Source of the DNA: Gigaspora margarita
Lineage: Eukaryota > Glomeromycota > Glomeromycetes > Diversisporales > Gigasporaceae
NCBI GenBank assembly: GCA_009809945.1
Contig: WTPW01001562.1
Location: 1-64,000, forward strand
Length of the DNA: 64,000 nt
Reading direction: 5' to 3'
The translations under genes and the position numbers were made by a program. The notes below the pieces were generated by a model. It was not told the DNA's origin. It ran no database searches and worked only from the letters and a program-made list of their open reading frames with translations. Positions 33,376-44,136 of this stretch are shown here, piece by piece (the first letter of the stretch is position 1; every line of letters starts with the position of its first letter).

Positions 33376-35489
33376 GTGATGACACCCTTATAAATGTTAT
33401 AAAGCGATAATATTTGTTATAGGATGAAGTTATACCAGGTTCTCCATCTGAATCAGATGTTTTTATAGACACAGAAAATAATTCTAATGAAGCTTATGAG
33501 GTAAGTTGGTTGAATATATAGGTTAAGTTATAAAACGTTGCTTAACGCTATATATTAGGATGAAGATTCTGATATGGGAATAGAGCCTCTTTTAACAAAT
33601 ATATCCATTTCAGTGGAATATGATCTTGAAAACTATAAAGGTGCTTCATATAAAGATCCTTTTGATAATTTAATACATCCACCAACCGTAGAATGGCCTA
33701 ATGAAGCCTATCGTAAATTTATAGAGATAGTTAATAAGTATCAACTATCTATTTCAGCTAGTAATTTTATTATAAACTTCTTCAACAAATATTCAAGTTT
33801 GGATGTTTTACTATTACTTCTGTCTACAAGAATGGGAAAGGAATTTTTGGATAACTCTACTGTCCCTCATATGATGTTCAAAGGAATTCCAATTACAACG
33901 TTTCAAAACATTAAATTTATGTTTTACTATCGATCATTAATAAAGACTATAAAGTCTTTATTAATGATCGATAGTATCAATTGGTCATTAGTTCTTCAAT
34001 ATGAAGATAAAAAAAAGTAATTAATAGTATAGAACATCGTGTTTTTGAGGAATAGTATAACAGTAATTGGTGGAGGTGAAAAGAATCGGCATTACTTCCC
34101 AGATATCGTTTACTATCGATAATACTATATTCAGATGCAACAACCCTTGATCATATGGGTAAATCCTCTGCCCATCCAATATTCTTATCACTTGGTAACA
34201 TTCCTAACCACCAGAGAACTAAACCAGAATCTAAAGCATTAATTGGATACCTTCCAATCTTAAAGGCCAAGGATACTAAAACAAAAAATTCTAAAAGATT
34301 CTGTAAAGTACAAAGAGAGGTCTTTCAGAAGTGTATAGTGATTCTTCTCAGGCCTATAGCGGATAAGCCAGAGCTTAACTTTGTTGTTCGTGATGAAATA
34401 GTTACCTTCATTCCTCGAATTTTAACGATTTTGGCTGATTTAGCTGAAGCAGCTAAAATAGCAAATGTTTATCAACCATCTACTTCAAGACAGTCTTGCC
34501 ATTCATATTTAGTATCAAAGGATGATTTGAATTATATAAATTTAAATAATACTTTACCTAGAACACCAAATAATATGATACGAGCGATTGATAACAGTGA
34601 AGCACAAGATATTCAATTTATCCTGAAGTAATGCATTTTGGGAGATAGAGTATATAATCAATAGTTATTATTGAATTAATATAATATTATTAATTAAATA
34701 TATAATTATAATATTAATATATAATATAATTACATAATCATAATAAATTAATATATACTATAATAAATTAATATATAATTATAGTAACTTCAATATATAT
34801 GAAGCAATGTTCCCAATCGAATGCATACCTTGGATCTTGGCCTCTTCAAGTATATGCTAGACTTTACTAAAGAGCTTTTACTTGAGCAGTGTGAGAGCCA
34901 AGTAATTCAAAATTTTGAACAATGATTAATGTTGATTTCTAGATTCCACGGCCTTAAAATAATAAAGAATATATCTGATATAACACGTTTAACAGCCGAT
35001 GAAATGTGAAATATAATGAAAATAATAATCTTTGCTCTAGATAATCTATACAATAATTCTGAAAGGCTGGTGTTAGTAATAAGCAGTTATGTCAGGTTCA
35101 CTACAAGTTCCTTCAAATGTATATGGCCACTCGAAAAGAATCGTTTACAAATGATTCTTGTAATCAGCTTCAGGTAAAACAAATACTTAGTTTTTACAAA
35201 TGCTGATTATAGTATTAATGGTTTAATAGTTAATTTTATAGACATTCATTATGGATTGGGCCCAAGAATTCATTACAATATTTTCAAAATATTCTCGAAG
35301 TGGCCTCCAACTCCCAAAACTACATTCTTGGTGCTATCATATAATATCTGCAATTAAAGAATATAGGTCAGTAAATAGCATGACCACGAAAATATATGAA
35401 ACACTTTATAAGACCTATGTTAAAAATCTCTACCGCATGTCAAACAAAAAAGAATATATAAAACAAATAATAAATATAGTAGGCTGAAA

Positions 35490-35614
35490 AATGACCAAAT
35501 TGGCAAAAAATTTGCGTCACAAAAAATTAATTATCATGAATTATCGATGCATCGATAATTCATGATAATTAATTTTTAGTGATGCAAATTTTTTTGCCAA
35601 TTTGTTTCCTATTC
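35490..35614. mobile_element. Small perfect-palindrome MITE in the transposase
   Basis: ATGACCAAATTGGCAAAAAA and TTTGCGTCACAAAAAATTAA, followed by TTATCATGAATTATCGATGC, are mirrored around a centre at about 35548 (GATGCATC). It interrupts the coding sequence between the KEYIKQIINIV stretch and the acidic linker. Confidence 0.75.
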
Positions 35615-36637
35615 ATATATATTAAATTAATTGGCTATATATCACTAATAATCGATATTTAGGTTAAAAAAAAAAAGTTAACCAAAAAAGAAGTTTCCAA
35701 AAGTAAACGAAAAACAAAAGGGTTTGGAAAGTAGTTGTGGACAATAAATTTAGAAGATCTTGATGACTTCCTCAAAAAAAATAAAGACATAGACTCTTTA
35801 CAAAAAGAAGGTTTGCAAAACCTGCTAACCGGCCTCGATGAATTTTTTGAAGAGGAATCAACTATGTCAATTGATGATGATGCACAGATAGAATTTTTGC
35901 ATCAGCAGCATTAGATAGCACTGATATTATTTGTGCTACCATAAAATGTCACAGAAAACCTATGTTTTCTAATATTTTAATAAGTGCTAAAGTTGATGAA
36001 AAAGATGTAAATTGGTACAGCTTAGTAAGTAATATTCACATTATCTAATTCTGCATATATTTATAATATAATAAATATATTAATAATAATGAGTAATAAC
36101 GAAAGCAAAACAAGTGCGAATATAGACAATATTATCATTACATCATGAGTAATTATATATAAACTAATATAATAATTATATATTAATTTTTAGGTATTGC
36201 TAATACTTAAGTTTTACTGAGTGGTAGACAGAGAACTGCTTGAATTTGTACTTGTTTAGTGGTATGAAGAAGAGGGCGAACTATGGGAATGCCCTAAATT
36301 AAAATTAATTAAGTATTACAGTTGTATTCCCATAGAAAGTATAGACAAAACTGTTCATATTGTTCCAAGATTTGATAAGACAAATGAATATTTAATAAAC
36401 ATTTACATGTTCTAATAATTTGAAGTTTTTATTGTTAATCATTTAAACATCTGTGCTAAATGCAATAAATAGATGCATATCAATAAAGATTGGATGACTT
36501 TATATTCGATATAAATCAATAATAGATATAAATTGTATGGTAATACAGAAATCTTTTCGCTATATATCAGAAAAGACTAAATATTGTTAAAGAGCAAACA
36601 TATCGATATATACCGGTAAATGATAAATATTGTTAAA

Positions 36638-36908
36638 TAACTAATTATCGATAAATATCGATTATATTAATATTGATATAAATCATTTATTAGATACATA
36701 TCGCAATGTAGCAGACCTATTACTATTGATATATAGCAATATTTGGTTAATTTTTGATATATATCAAATATTTTTAATATGTTATATAGTGATAATTAAC
36801 AAATATCACTATATATTAATAGTAATAGGTCTGCTACATTGCGATATATATCTAATAAATGATTTATATCAATATTAATATAATCGATATATATCGATAA
36901 TTAGTTAT
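36638..36908. mobile_element. Foldback MITE, TAATTATCGATAAATATCGA
   Basis: The left arm TAATTATCGATAAATATCGA, GATATAAATCATTTATTAGA and CGCAATGTAGCAGACCTATT is mirrored on the right. The centre is at about 36773. It lies in the right subterminal region of the Plavaka-like element and is followed immediately by another MITE. Confidence 0.75.
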
Positions 36909-37081
36909 AGTCAACTCCCGAAATAGTCACATGCTAAAATCAGCATTTTATGGGCCTATTGTGAAATTGTGACTAAAGCGAGAAAGAATTTATATAGTTT
37001 GTATGATCAGATAAATAAAATTAAGGTGACTATAGCACGATTGTGACTATAGCGAGATGTGACTAATGCGGGAGTTGACTG
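36909..37081. mobile_element. Pogo-like MITE with AGTCAACTCCCG ends
   Basis: The left end AGTCAACTCCCGAAATAGTC followed by ACAT pairs with the inverted right end AGTCAACTCCCGCATTAGTC followed by ACAT. The ends resemble those of the Tigger element at 4775 (CAGTCAACTCTGG). Inside, TGTGACTATAGCGAG and related pieces repeat. No coding. Confidence 0.78.
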
Positions 37082-37246
37082 CATTTAATAATATTTATCA
37101 TTTACTGATATATATTGTTTTTTAGTTATATATCATTATATAACCTAAATTATCGATATATGCCATTATTTTCTAATCGATATGTATCGATTTATTGCTA
37201 CATATCGATATATATATATATATAAAATTTTCTGATGATATTAATC

Positions 37247-37397
37247 CATGTACTTGAGTACTTTTACACTATATTGAACAATATGTTTTATTGTATATAC
37301 TATACTTATATACCCAGAGTATAAATCACTATTAGGTTTTTCAAACTGATAAGGGGTATACTGCACAAGAGAGTACTCAAGTCCAGATTTTATGGTA
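37247..37397. mobile_element. Truncated MITE of the 8241 family
   Basis: The right end, read inverted, is ACCATAAAATCTGGACTTGA followed by GTACTC; the left end has only GTACTTGAGTAC, where the terminal bases have been replaced by the end of the Plavaka-like element. The Plavaka insertion may thus have landed in or next to this MITE. Confidence 0.6.
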
Positions 37398-38301
37398 ATC
37401 ATACAGATATTCAGATAATCCAGATAACCTAGAGGTTAGTATTTGCTAATTGGATATACTTTTATGAATACTTTAAGCAAATTCTAAATGTAATTTATTA
37501 AATATTTAAACTAGTGTAAATAGTGCATTTGTGCTACCCATCTTATTCAGTATTTTTTTTTAATTTTATTAAGAATTATTATAAAAAATTTAATTGTAAA
37601 ACTTGCTTATATATGATTACCATAAAATATTCTGTTACAAATTAAACCACAATGTGGTACTTACAATGGTTAAGATTGTATTTTAATTGCATGACTTCAA
37701 TCATTAGTTACTATATAAAATTTTATTACAAAACTTATTTGCTTTTCTGAAGACCTCAGTATATAATAAGGCTGTGTTGGCTCATATAGAAATAACTACT
37801 ATAAGATATTATAAAAATGTGGTTACAAAACTTACTCATTATAGAGACAATAATATATATTTAGGTTGAGTTAATTTGTATTTGAGATTATTGTAATTTC
37901 AATATAGATACTGTAAAAATTCTGTTATAGAACTTACATTCTGATAACCACAGTAAGTAATTAAATTAGTTTGTATTGGTAGTTCCTATCATGATTTCTA
38001 CCATGGGTTGCTGTAAAAATTCTATTACTGAACTTACTATTCTAGTAATCACCAAATGCAGTTAATTTGAGTAAATTCTCATTAAAATTATCATGATTTC
38101 TATCATTACTATAAAAAATTATATTACAGAACCTGCTGTTCTAATAACTATAATGTGTGATTATTTGTAACAGAATTATCATAATTTCATTACTATAAAA
38201 ATTTTGTTATGAAACTTGCAATTCTAATAACCTATAGAATGTTTGATTAATCATGCATTGTAAAATATTTTGTTACAAAACTTACTCACAAATGCAGTAC
38301 C

Positions 38302-38491
38302 AGGACCCCAGGCTATATATCAATAGGTCAGTGACTAGTTTTCTTATTTTTATACAAAATTTGGCTCAAAAATGCTTATTTTTAACCAAAATTTGCAAAA
38401 TTTACTATTTAAAAATGCAATATTTGGTGATTTTCTACCAAAATTTCCTTTTTTGGTTTTCTTTGATCTATTTTCAATAGCTTGGGGTTCT
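38302..38491. mobile_element. hAT-like MITE, AGGACCCC ends, perfect 8-base duplication
   Basis: The left end AGGACCCCAGGCTATATATC and the inverted right end AGAACCCCAAGCTATTGAAA are flanked by GCAGTACC on both sides (38294-38301 and 38492-38499). The 190-base interior repeats CCAAAATTT and AAAAATGC pieces. It belongs with 14553-15964, 40976-41258 and 44991-45832. Confidence 0.85.
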
Positions 38492-38641
38492 GCAGTACCT
38501 AGTAATTAAATTGAATAAATTGAATTGGTTTGTATTGTGTTTTCGACTATATGTTGCTATGAAAATTCTGTTACTGAACTTGCTATTCTTATGATCACTA
38601 TATGTCATTAAAGTTGAGTAAATTTGTATTTTTTTTTTTGG

Positions 38642-39624
38642 TTTCAAAGTGCCTGCTTGGGGCATAGGATTTATTCAGTTTTACACATCAGAAAGTTACA
38701 CTTGGATGAGAGTACAACTAGCCACACATACACTTTTGGTATCTAATTTAAGTGGTCCGCCCAAAGATTCCACACTAGATGCCATACCTGCAACCCAACT
38801 ACGGGAATTGCCTATTTAAACCCTCTGATTTTCAGCTCCTTGACCAATCTCAACTGTTTCACTAGTATCCGCGGTACATATACAGTCAGTTCAGACCCCA
38901 GATCATTTACTGCTATAGCCCTTATGACTAGTTTATCCTCGCAGGAATCTTGGTAGAGCATTCCCTGTCCCACACAGGTATTACCTACACTTCAGTAACT
39001 TATGCTACAGCTTTACCTATATACTTGCAGTCAGAGCTAACCATTAAACCACAACTGTTACCTACTTTATGCCCTTGTAAGGTTCACTCCAACCCAGCAC
39101 CCACTTCTACCATCCTACTGGTCCTTACACCAGCTTTCCAAACTTCCAAACCAGTTAGCCCAGAAGGGTCGATTAACCCGGCATTAGGTGCCACTATAGT
39201 TCTTTCTTCCCTTGGTATTTACTTTTATAGCGTAGGTCCTTTTCCTCTGGTATGACTCCGGTGACCAGGTTGGTGAACTCCCGTCCCTGAGGGTCTTTAT
39301 TCATCTGGTATTCTGGCTCCGGTTTCTGTTCTCCAGTTTTGGTAGCACTGTCAAAGATCTTTGCTACCTTCTTACTCAGAACTTGCCAAACGGGTTTCCA
39401 TTTCTCTGGTCCCTTGGATTTGTTTGTATACTGATACACAAATACGCCCAAAAGCTCTCATTCTAGATGGTAACCAAGGATTACAGGTAATATACCCGAC
39501 TGATCGACAAGACAATAGTTACCATACCACAGGTTTTATTTTCAAAGCATCGCCAGTAGGATTTGAACCCTAGACCTGCTGCTTGGGGGTGACAACTTAC
39601 CAACTTCCCTAAGTCGCCACACCC
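38642..39624 (-). mobile_element. Complete 983-base tRNA-headed SINE with 17-base target duplication
   Basis: On the minus strand the element starts GGGTGTGGCGACTTAGGGAA, an A-box-like region, and about 57 bases in has GGTTCAAATCC, a near-consensus RNA polymerase III B box, so the head is tRNA-like. The other end is a run of A (T on this strand at 38642-38649). TGAGTAAATTTGTATTT lies on both sides (38625-38641 and 39625-39641). Head, tail and long duplication are the hallmarks of a SINE moved by a LINE. It is unusually long for a SINE and contains an open coding-like stretch (39194-39451). Its GC content is well above the flanks and there are few differences from a plausible intact form, so it looks young. 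An older copy is at 14517-16898. Confidence 0.88.
39194..39457 (-). other. Coding-like open stretch in the SINE body
   Basis: About 88 codons without a stop read GVFVYQYTNKSKGPEKWKPV, WQVLSKKVAKIFDSATKTGE, and onward to KYQGKKEL. The composition is lysine-rich and looks like real protein, but no ATG opens it (the frame is preceded by a TGA) and the older copy at 16160-16370 keeps only part of the frame (WQVLSKEVTKVFNSATKT). It could be a captured gene piece in the SINE body or chance in a GC-richer sequence. Confidence 0.35.
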
Positions 39625-39990
39625 TGAGTAAATTTGTATTTAGATTATTGTAATTTTTATTATTATTATAAAAAATATTTATAGAACTTGCTATTCTAAT
39701 AACTACAGTATGTGGTTAAGATTGAATTAGCTTGTATTAGAATTATCATGATTTCGATTATAAGTTACTATAAAAATTTTGTTACAAAACTTACTTGCTA
39801 TTCCAATAACTTATAGCATGTTTGTTGATGTTAGCTTAGTTTGTATTAAAATTACTGTAGCTTCTATCATGCATTACTTGCAAATGCAGTATACAGTAAT
39901 TAAATTGAGTTAATTTGTATTGAAATTATATTATGAGTTTCTGTTTCAGAACTTGCTATTCTGATAATTTATATATGATTAGGATTATGT

Positions 39991-40975
39991 CAATATAGGA
40001 TACAGAATAAATGCAAGAAAAAATATGAAGAACTAAAATTATACCAATCAACCAAATACTCTGTTCTAGTATAACTATCATGCTACCTTTCTATTCTAAT
40101 CAGTTAAAAATTCCTGTGACAACATATGTTATACTAATATATCCATGGAACTCATTGATACCTGTGAGATTATCCTGACAGATAATAGTTACTATCCATG
40201 AGATATTTATAATGCTCAGATATCTGGTTAACCATATGGATATCCAGATAAGGGTTCACAGGTCCAACCTTTAATTTTATTTATTACTATATAGTTGCAA
40301 AATAATATATCTTTGATAGTAGTCGTACTCTAGAATTTTATAATTGATTAACTTTTAGTTATCTGGATAACCAAAAATTGATTACCCAGATTAAATTAGG
40401 ATATCTTTAATATCCAGATAACTTAAAGAATAATATCGATATAAAATAATATAGGGTAAATATAATATATATTGTGCATCAAATTAATTTCTGCATCAGA
40501 TTAAACATTGATCTAATACAAATCTTTTGATGAAGTAATATGAACATAAATGCTAATAGGCAGTCCAATGCTAAATAAGGCTCTGTAATTACAAGCCATC
40601 AGCAAAAATCAAAAGATGATAATTATGGATTAGAGGTTAAAGTAGTACTAAGCATTTAATTAAAATATAATAATAACAAGAGGAACCATCACACTAGACC
40701 AGTGAGTTTTTAATCCAGTTGAAATACTCAAAATAATTATACAAAAAAAAAAAAGTGATCATATTTGTAAGCACCATGTCATTAATCACCTTATTATTTT
40801 TTATTAGAGGCCTACTTCCCTTACTCCTCTTTAATATAAATTTGGTCAGGTTTCTATATATAATTTTAACATTTTTTACCCCCTCTCCTCTAAAAAATCA
40901 CCTAATTTTTGTTACTCCCCTAACTGGAGAGGAGATTAAAGTAATGACAAATTGTTCAATATAGTAGGACCCCAG
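39991..40975. other. AT-rich spacer, no gene seen
   Basis: It contains several GATATCCAGATAA and ATCTGGTTAACC pieces (40195-40420), related to those at 23205-23397 and 37400-37450, but no complete element could be bounded. A 69-codon frame at 40755-40964 is hydrophobic and without features. Confidence 0.45.
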
Positions 40976-41258
40976 ACATCTAGTATAGAAGTCATACTTG
41001 AAATTTTAAGCAAAAGCACCTAAAATTTGAGAAGCAAAAAACTGTTTTGCCAATTATCTTGGCATCTAGTGGTCCAATTTGAATGAACTTTTTTAAAAAA
41101 TGAAGCTTTCAGTGAGATGCATCTAACAAAAAAAGTTTATTCAATTCTGATTACTGGATTAGAAGTTATTAAAGTAGATAGATATTGTTATTTTAAGCAA
41201 ATTAGGTCAAAATTGGCCAAAATCCAGTTATGACCTATATGAAAGATATCTGGGTCCT
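40976..41258. mobile_element. hAT-like MITE, AGGACCCCAGACATCT ends
   Basis: The left end AGGACCCCAGACATCT and the inverted right end AGGACCCAGATATCT match, with flanking octamers AATATAGT and ATTGTAGT that agree at six of eight positions, as in an aged target duplication. It is 283 bases with no coding capacity. Confidence 0.72.
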
Positions 41259-41904
41259 ATTGTAGTGTTAAGATTAGGAATCAGGATTATGTTTCAGTTT
41301 CTTTGTGTGCTAAGATATCTGACTCTTTTATGATTCATAAAATAATTTAAAATAATTTATATATATTGGTAAAAATAATGCCTATACCAGGAACAGAGTA
41401 CAACATAGTGTATAGTTATCTGAGGAGTGAAATGATGTGAACAAATATAGTTCTTTGATTGGTTATATTTTTATATGTGTTTTAATGTTCTAAAAAGTTA
41501 AAAGTGAGTAACTTTAAAAATAGCATTTAAAAGTAGTCTTGAATGTGCCAAAGATTCCAAAGATAATAGAAGAGCTTGAGCTTGAAAAATTAAATTCTTA
41601 ATTTGTTATCATACTTGATAGCTTTATAAAACTAGTTAAGGCACAGGCATTTAATATACTTATTATTGTAGTATTCTTTACATGAGAGATTCTCTGCAAT
41701 TTGAAAATTTCTTTAGTTATTGTGATATTACTGTTTTTTGCATTCAATTTTTATTTTTTTTTTTTAAATAAAAAAAATAAATAGATCGATTATTGAAATA
41801 AAGTTTAAATTACTACAGTAGCTAAAGTTTATTGAAATGATATGTTGCACAGGTTATTACATCATATCCATGAGATAAACTAGTTATTTTATGAATATCA
41901 GTGA
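41259..41904. other. AT-rich spacer, no gene seen
   Basis: Stops in all frames; a poly-T/A run near 41745-41780. Nothing recognisable. Confidence 0.45.
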
Positions 41905-42098
41905 ACACAATGTATTCCATAGAATAATAGTAAACCATGTGGCCTTCAGCCGTGTAATTTTACTATTATTTTGTAGAATACACTGTATTTACCAATATCT
42001 ATTATATAACAAGTATGTATTTCACAGAATAATAGTAAACCACATGGTCTTTGGCCATGTAATTTTATTATTATTCTATAGAATATACTATGTTTACT
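41905..42098. repeat. Two tandem imperfect palindromes
   Basis: GTATTCCATAGAATAATAGT, AAACCATGTGGCCTT and the mirrored TTTTACTATTATTTTGTAGA form one hairpin of about 90 bases; a second, similar hairpin follows (TATTTCACAGAATAATAGTA to TTATTCTATAGAATATAC). The repeat continues at 43477 after the element at 42099, since GTTTACTGATATCCATTAAA follows there. Confidence 0.65.
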
Positions 42099-43476
42099 AG
42101 GGATGGTTAGGTTGGTTTAGGTTCGGTTTTGGTTCCAAAACCTTTAGGTTTTATTTTATGGATCTAAGAACTTGGTTTTTATAACTTAGGTTCCAAGCCT
42201 GGTTTGGTTTAGGTTAAGTTCCAGAACTTGGTTCCAGAACCTGGTTCTGGAACCTGGTTCTTGAACCTAGTTCTGGAACCTGGTTCTGGAACCTGGTTGG
42301 TTCGGGTTAAGTTCTAGAACCTGGTTCAGAACCTGGTTCAAATTTATAAAATAACTTTCTTCTAATTAGCTAATATGAATTAATTACCTAGATAACTTGT
42401 ATACTTTAAAGTACTTTTTGATATTTCTCTAAAGGAAGTGCAGTAAATCACATAATTTTTTAGAGGGGGATCACCCATCTATCATGTCCTATATATATAT
42501 ATAATATATAGTATAAATAGCCAATAATATTGAAGTAAAATCAATTTTTAGTTAATCGCAGATAGTTGCTACATAGTAAAGTCTAAATTCTACGATGTCA
42601 ATCGATAATTATCTATTAAGTAAACTTGTTTGAAAGACTAAAATACACATACTCTGAAATTTTTATTAAAATTAAAGAAATTTTATTATTTAACTTTTAA
42701 TTTTTATATTCGTCAAATATATTTTTTTAAAAAATTTTAATTTTTCTATTGAAAGTAAAAATCAAAAATCAATTAATTAAAAATTCTCTAATATTTATGA
42801 AAATTTTATAGTAAGTGTATTTTGATCTTTTGAATAAATTTACTTAAGCGATTTTAATCGATTTACTTAGTAAGATTTAGACTTTACTATGTAGTGACTT
42901 TTGTCGAGTGTAGGGTAGCTTATTTTTAGGTCAAAGACGTTTTTGAGTTTTTCTAAAATTATAAAATTTGATTGGTCAATAGTCCTATCACTAGGGGGGT
43001 CAGGACTAGGGATGGTTAGGTTGGTTTAGGTTTGGTTTTTGGTTTGGAACCTTTATATTCCATTTCAAAAACCTAAGAACCTGGTTTTTAAAAAGTTCCA
43101 AAACCTGGCTTTAAAACCTGGTTCCCAAACCTGGTTTCTGAACCTAGTTCTTTTAAAATATAATCAGAAATATAAAATTAATTTATATTTTTGTATTGAT
43201 GCAATAAGCTATTAATTGGCTCTTTAGTTAGTCATCTTTTATTTATAATATTATTGTATTTATTATATTAAATGATTTCAAAAACAAACCTAAGAACCTA
43301 AAAACCTAAGAACCTACCATGAACCTAAAAACCTATCATAAACCTAAAAACCTAGGTTCCAAAAATTGGAACCTGGTTTTTAAAAACTAGGTTCCAAAAA
43401 TTGGAACCTGGTTTTTAAAAACTAGGTTCCAAAAACTAGGTTTAGGTTCCGAACCTAGAACTTTTACCAACCCTAG
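42099..43476. mobile_element. Element with CTAGGG ends and GGTTC/GAACC repeats
   Basis: The left end AGGGATGGTTAGGTTGGTTT and the inverted right end CTAGGGTTGGTAAAAGTTCT are flanked by TGTTTACT on both sides (42091-42098 and 43477-43484), an 8-base duplication of hAT type. The sides consist of CCTGGTTCTGGAACCTGG-like palindromic repeats. A second left-type end, CTAGGGATGGTTAGG, occurs at 43006, directly after a nested foldback element (42436-43004). The whole may be two copies in one block. Confidence 0.68.
42436..43004. mobile_element. Foldback element, AAAATAAGCTAC family, nested
   Basis: It starts with the family terminus GAAGTGCAGTAAATCACATA followed by ATTTTTTAGAGGGGGATC. The left arm has TAGTTGCTACATAGTAAAGT; the right arm mirrors it with TTTAGACTTTACTATGTAGT and GGTAGCTTATTTTTAGGTC, followed by TTGATTGGTCAATAGTCC and a G-run. 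The terminal right end is shortened. Confidence 0.68.
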
Positions 43477-43574
43477 TGTTTACTGATATCCATTAAATAA
43501 GAAGTATGTATTTACAAATATATTCACTATTTTTTATTAAAATTATGTTTTTTATCTATTGCCAAACAATTGTT

Positions 43575-44045
43575 TTTGCACTTGCACTTGTATTTGTTCT
43601 TGAACTTGCACTTGTATTTGTTCTTGTACTTGTGCTTGTATTTGTTTTTGCACTCATACTTGTTCTTAAATCTGAGACCATTGTATAAACTGCTTTCCAA
43701 TTAGTGAAACATTTGATTGGCTTTTTTAGCTATTTTTTTACTCAAAAAAGTTTGAATTTATTAAGTAATCAAATAACAGAATCAAACTTGAAAGATTCAA
43801 ATTTCACTTGTTTAAAGCATTAAAAACATTGATATAAGCCTTATTTTGGTGTAACCACATTATAATACTTGATTGGCTAGTGGAATAGAGTATTAAAAAG
43901 CATTAGTTCAAGCTTTATTTTGGTGTAACCATGTTATGAACACTTGATTGGCCAGTGAAATAGACAAATATTTGTACTTTGATATAAACTTTATTTTGGT
44001 ATAATACATTAGAATATTTGATTAAACAGTTGAACAGAATGATAT
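43575..44045. repeat. Two tandem arrays
   Basis: 43575-43670 repeats CTTGCACTTGTATTTGTTCT-type units of about 18-36 bases, giving a Leu/Val-rich by-product frame. 43700-44045 repeats a unit of about 75 bases about four times, with CTTTATTTTGGTGTAACCA and ACTTGATTGGCTAGTGGAAT as landmarks. Confidence 0.72.
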
Positions 44046-44136
44046 TTGTGTAGATAAATTATTTTTCCACTTATATATTTCTAAAATTTTTCAAATCTAC
44101 AGTTAAGCAAAAAATTTTATTTCTACTATTGAAGTG

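Larger units (their letters stand above)
32820..36415 (+). pseudogene. Plavaka-type KDZ transposase with C2H2 zinc finger, broken
   Basis: Exon 1 begins MRWDCDYCDRDFLKAFALAQ and has a C-x2-C-x12-H-x4-H zinc finger. Introns are visible at 33011-33422 (holding a foldback MITE), 33501-33558, about 35175-35241 and 36025-36193. Family landmarks follow in order: FIINFFNKYSSLDVLLLL (about 33765), YSDATTLDHMGKSSAHPIFL (34128-34190), MHTLDLGLFKYMLDFTKE (about 34825-34880), PKLHSWCYHIISAIKEYRSV (35320-35375) with YVKNLYRMSNKKEYIKQI, an acidic linker (LEDLDDFLKKN, SMSIDDDAQ), and a C terminus with LWECPKLKLIKYY, IPIESIDKTVHIVPRFDK and NEYLINIYMF. Such proteins move elements related to CACTA/EnSpm. Stops at 34018 and 34629, frameshifts, an AT-rich block at 34640-34800 and a MITE at 35490 inactivate it. 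Confidence 0.85.
31420..37246 (+). mobile_element. Plavaka-like (KDZ) DNA transposon with nested insertions
   Basis: The left end GCATCAGGAAATTTTTAAGG and the inverted right end TCATCAGAAAATTTTATATA resemble the ends of the 28569-30838 element. Both subterminal regions (31440-32340 and 36460-37240) are packed with ATCGATTA, CGATATATATCG and similar motifs. Between them lies a broken zinc-finger/KDZ transposase gene (32820-36415). The element has been invaded by several MITEs (31565, 31912, 33036, 35490, 36638 and 36909). The exact left boundary is uncertain because of these insertions. Confidence 0.7.
37550..39990. repeat. 101-base tandem repeat field, second locus
   Basis: Units of about 101 bases carry GTTGAGTTAATTTGTATTGA, AATTATTATGATTTCTATCA, TGAGTTACTATAAAAATTCT, GTTACAAAACTTGCTATTCT and AATAACTACAGTATGTGATT. 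At least ten degenerate copies are seen, interrupted by a hAT-like MITE (38302-38491) and a SINE (38642-39624). The unit is the same as in 4605-4772 and 7956-9160. Confidence 0.8.

Noticed and set aside
39550..39624. A tRNA gene
   Set aside because: The head has A and B boxes, but the cloverleaf is incomplete and the sequence continues into a long body with A-tail and target duplication, so it is a SINE head.
43506..43688. Leu/Val-rich frame that could be read as a membrane protein
   Set aside because: The sequence is a short tandem repeat (CTTGCACTTGTATTTGTTCT type), which explains the composition.
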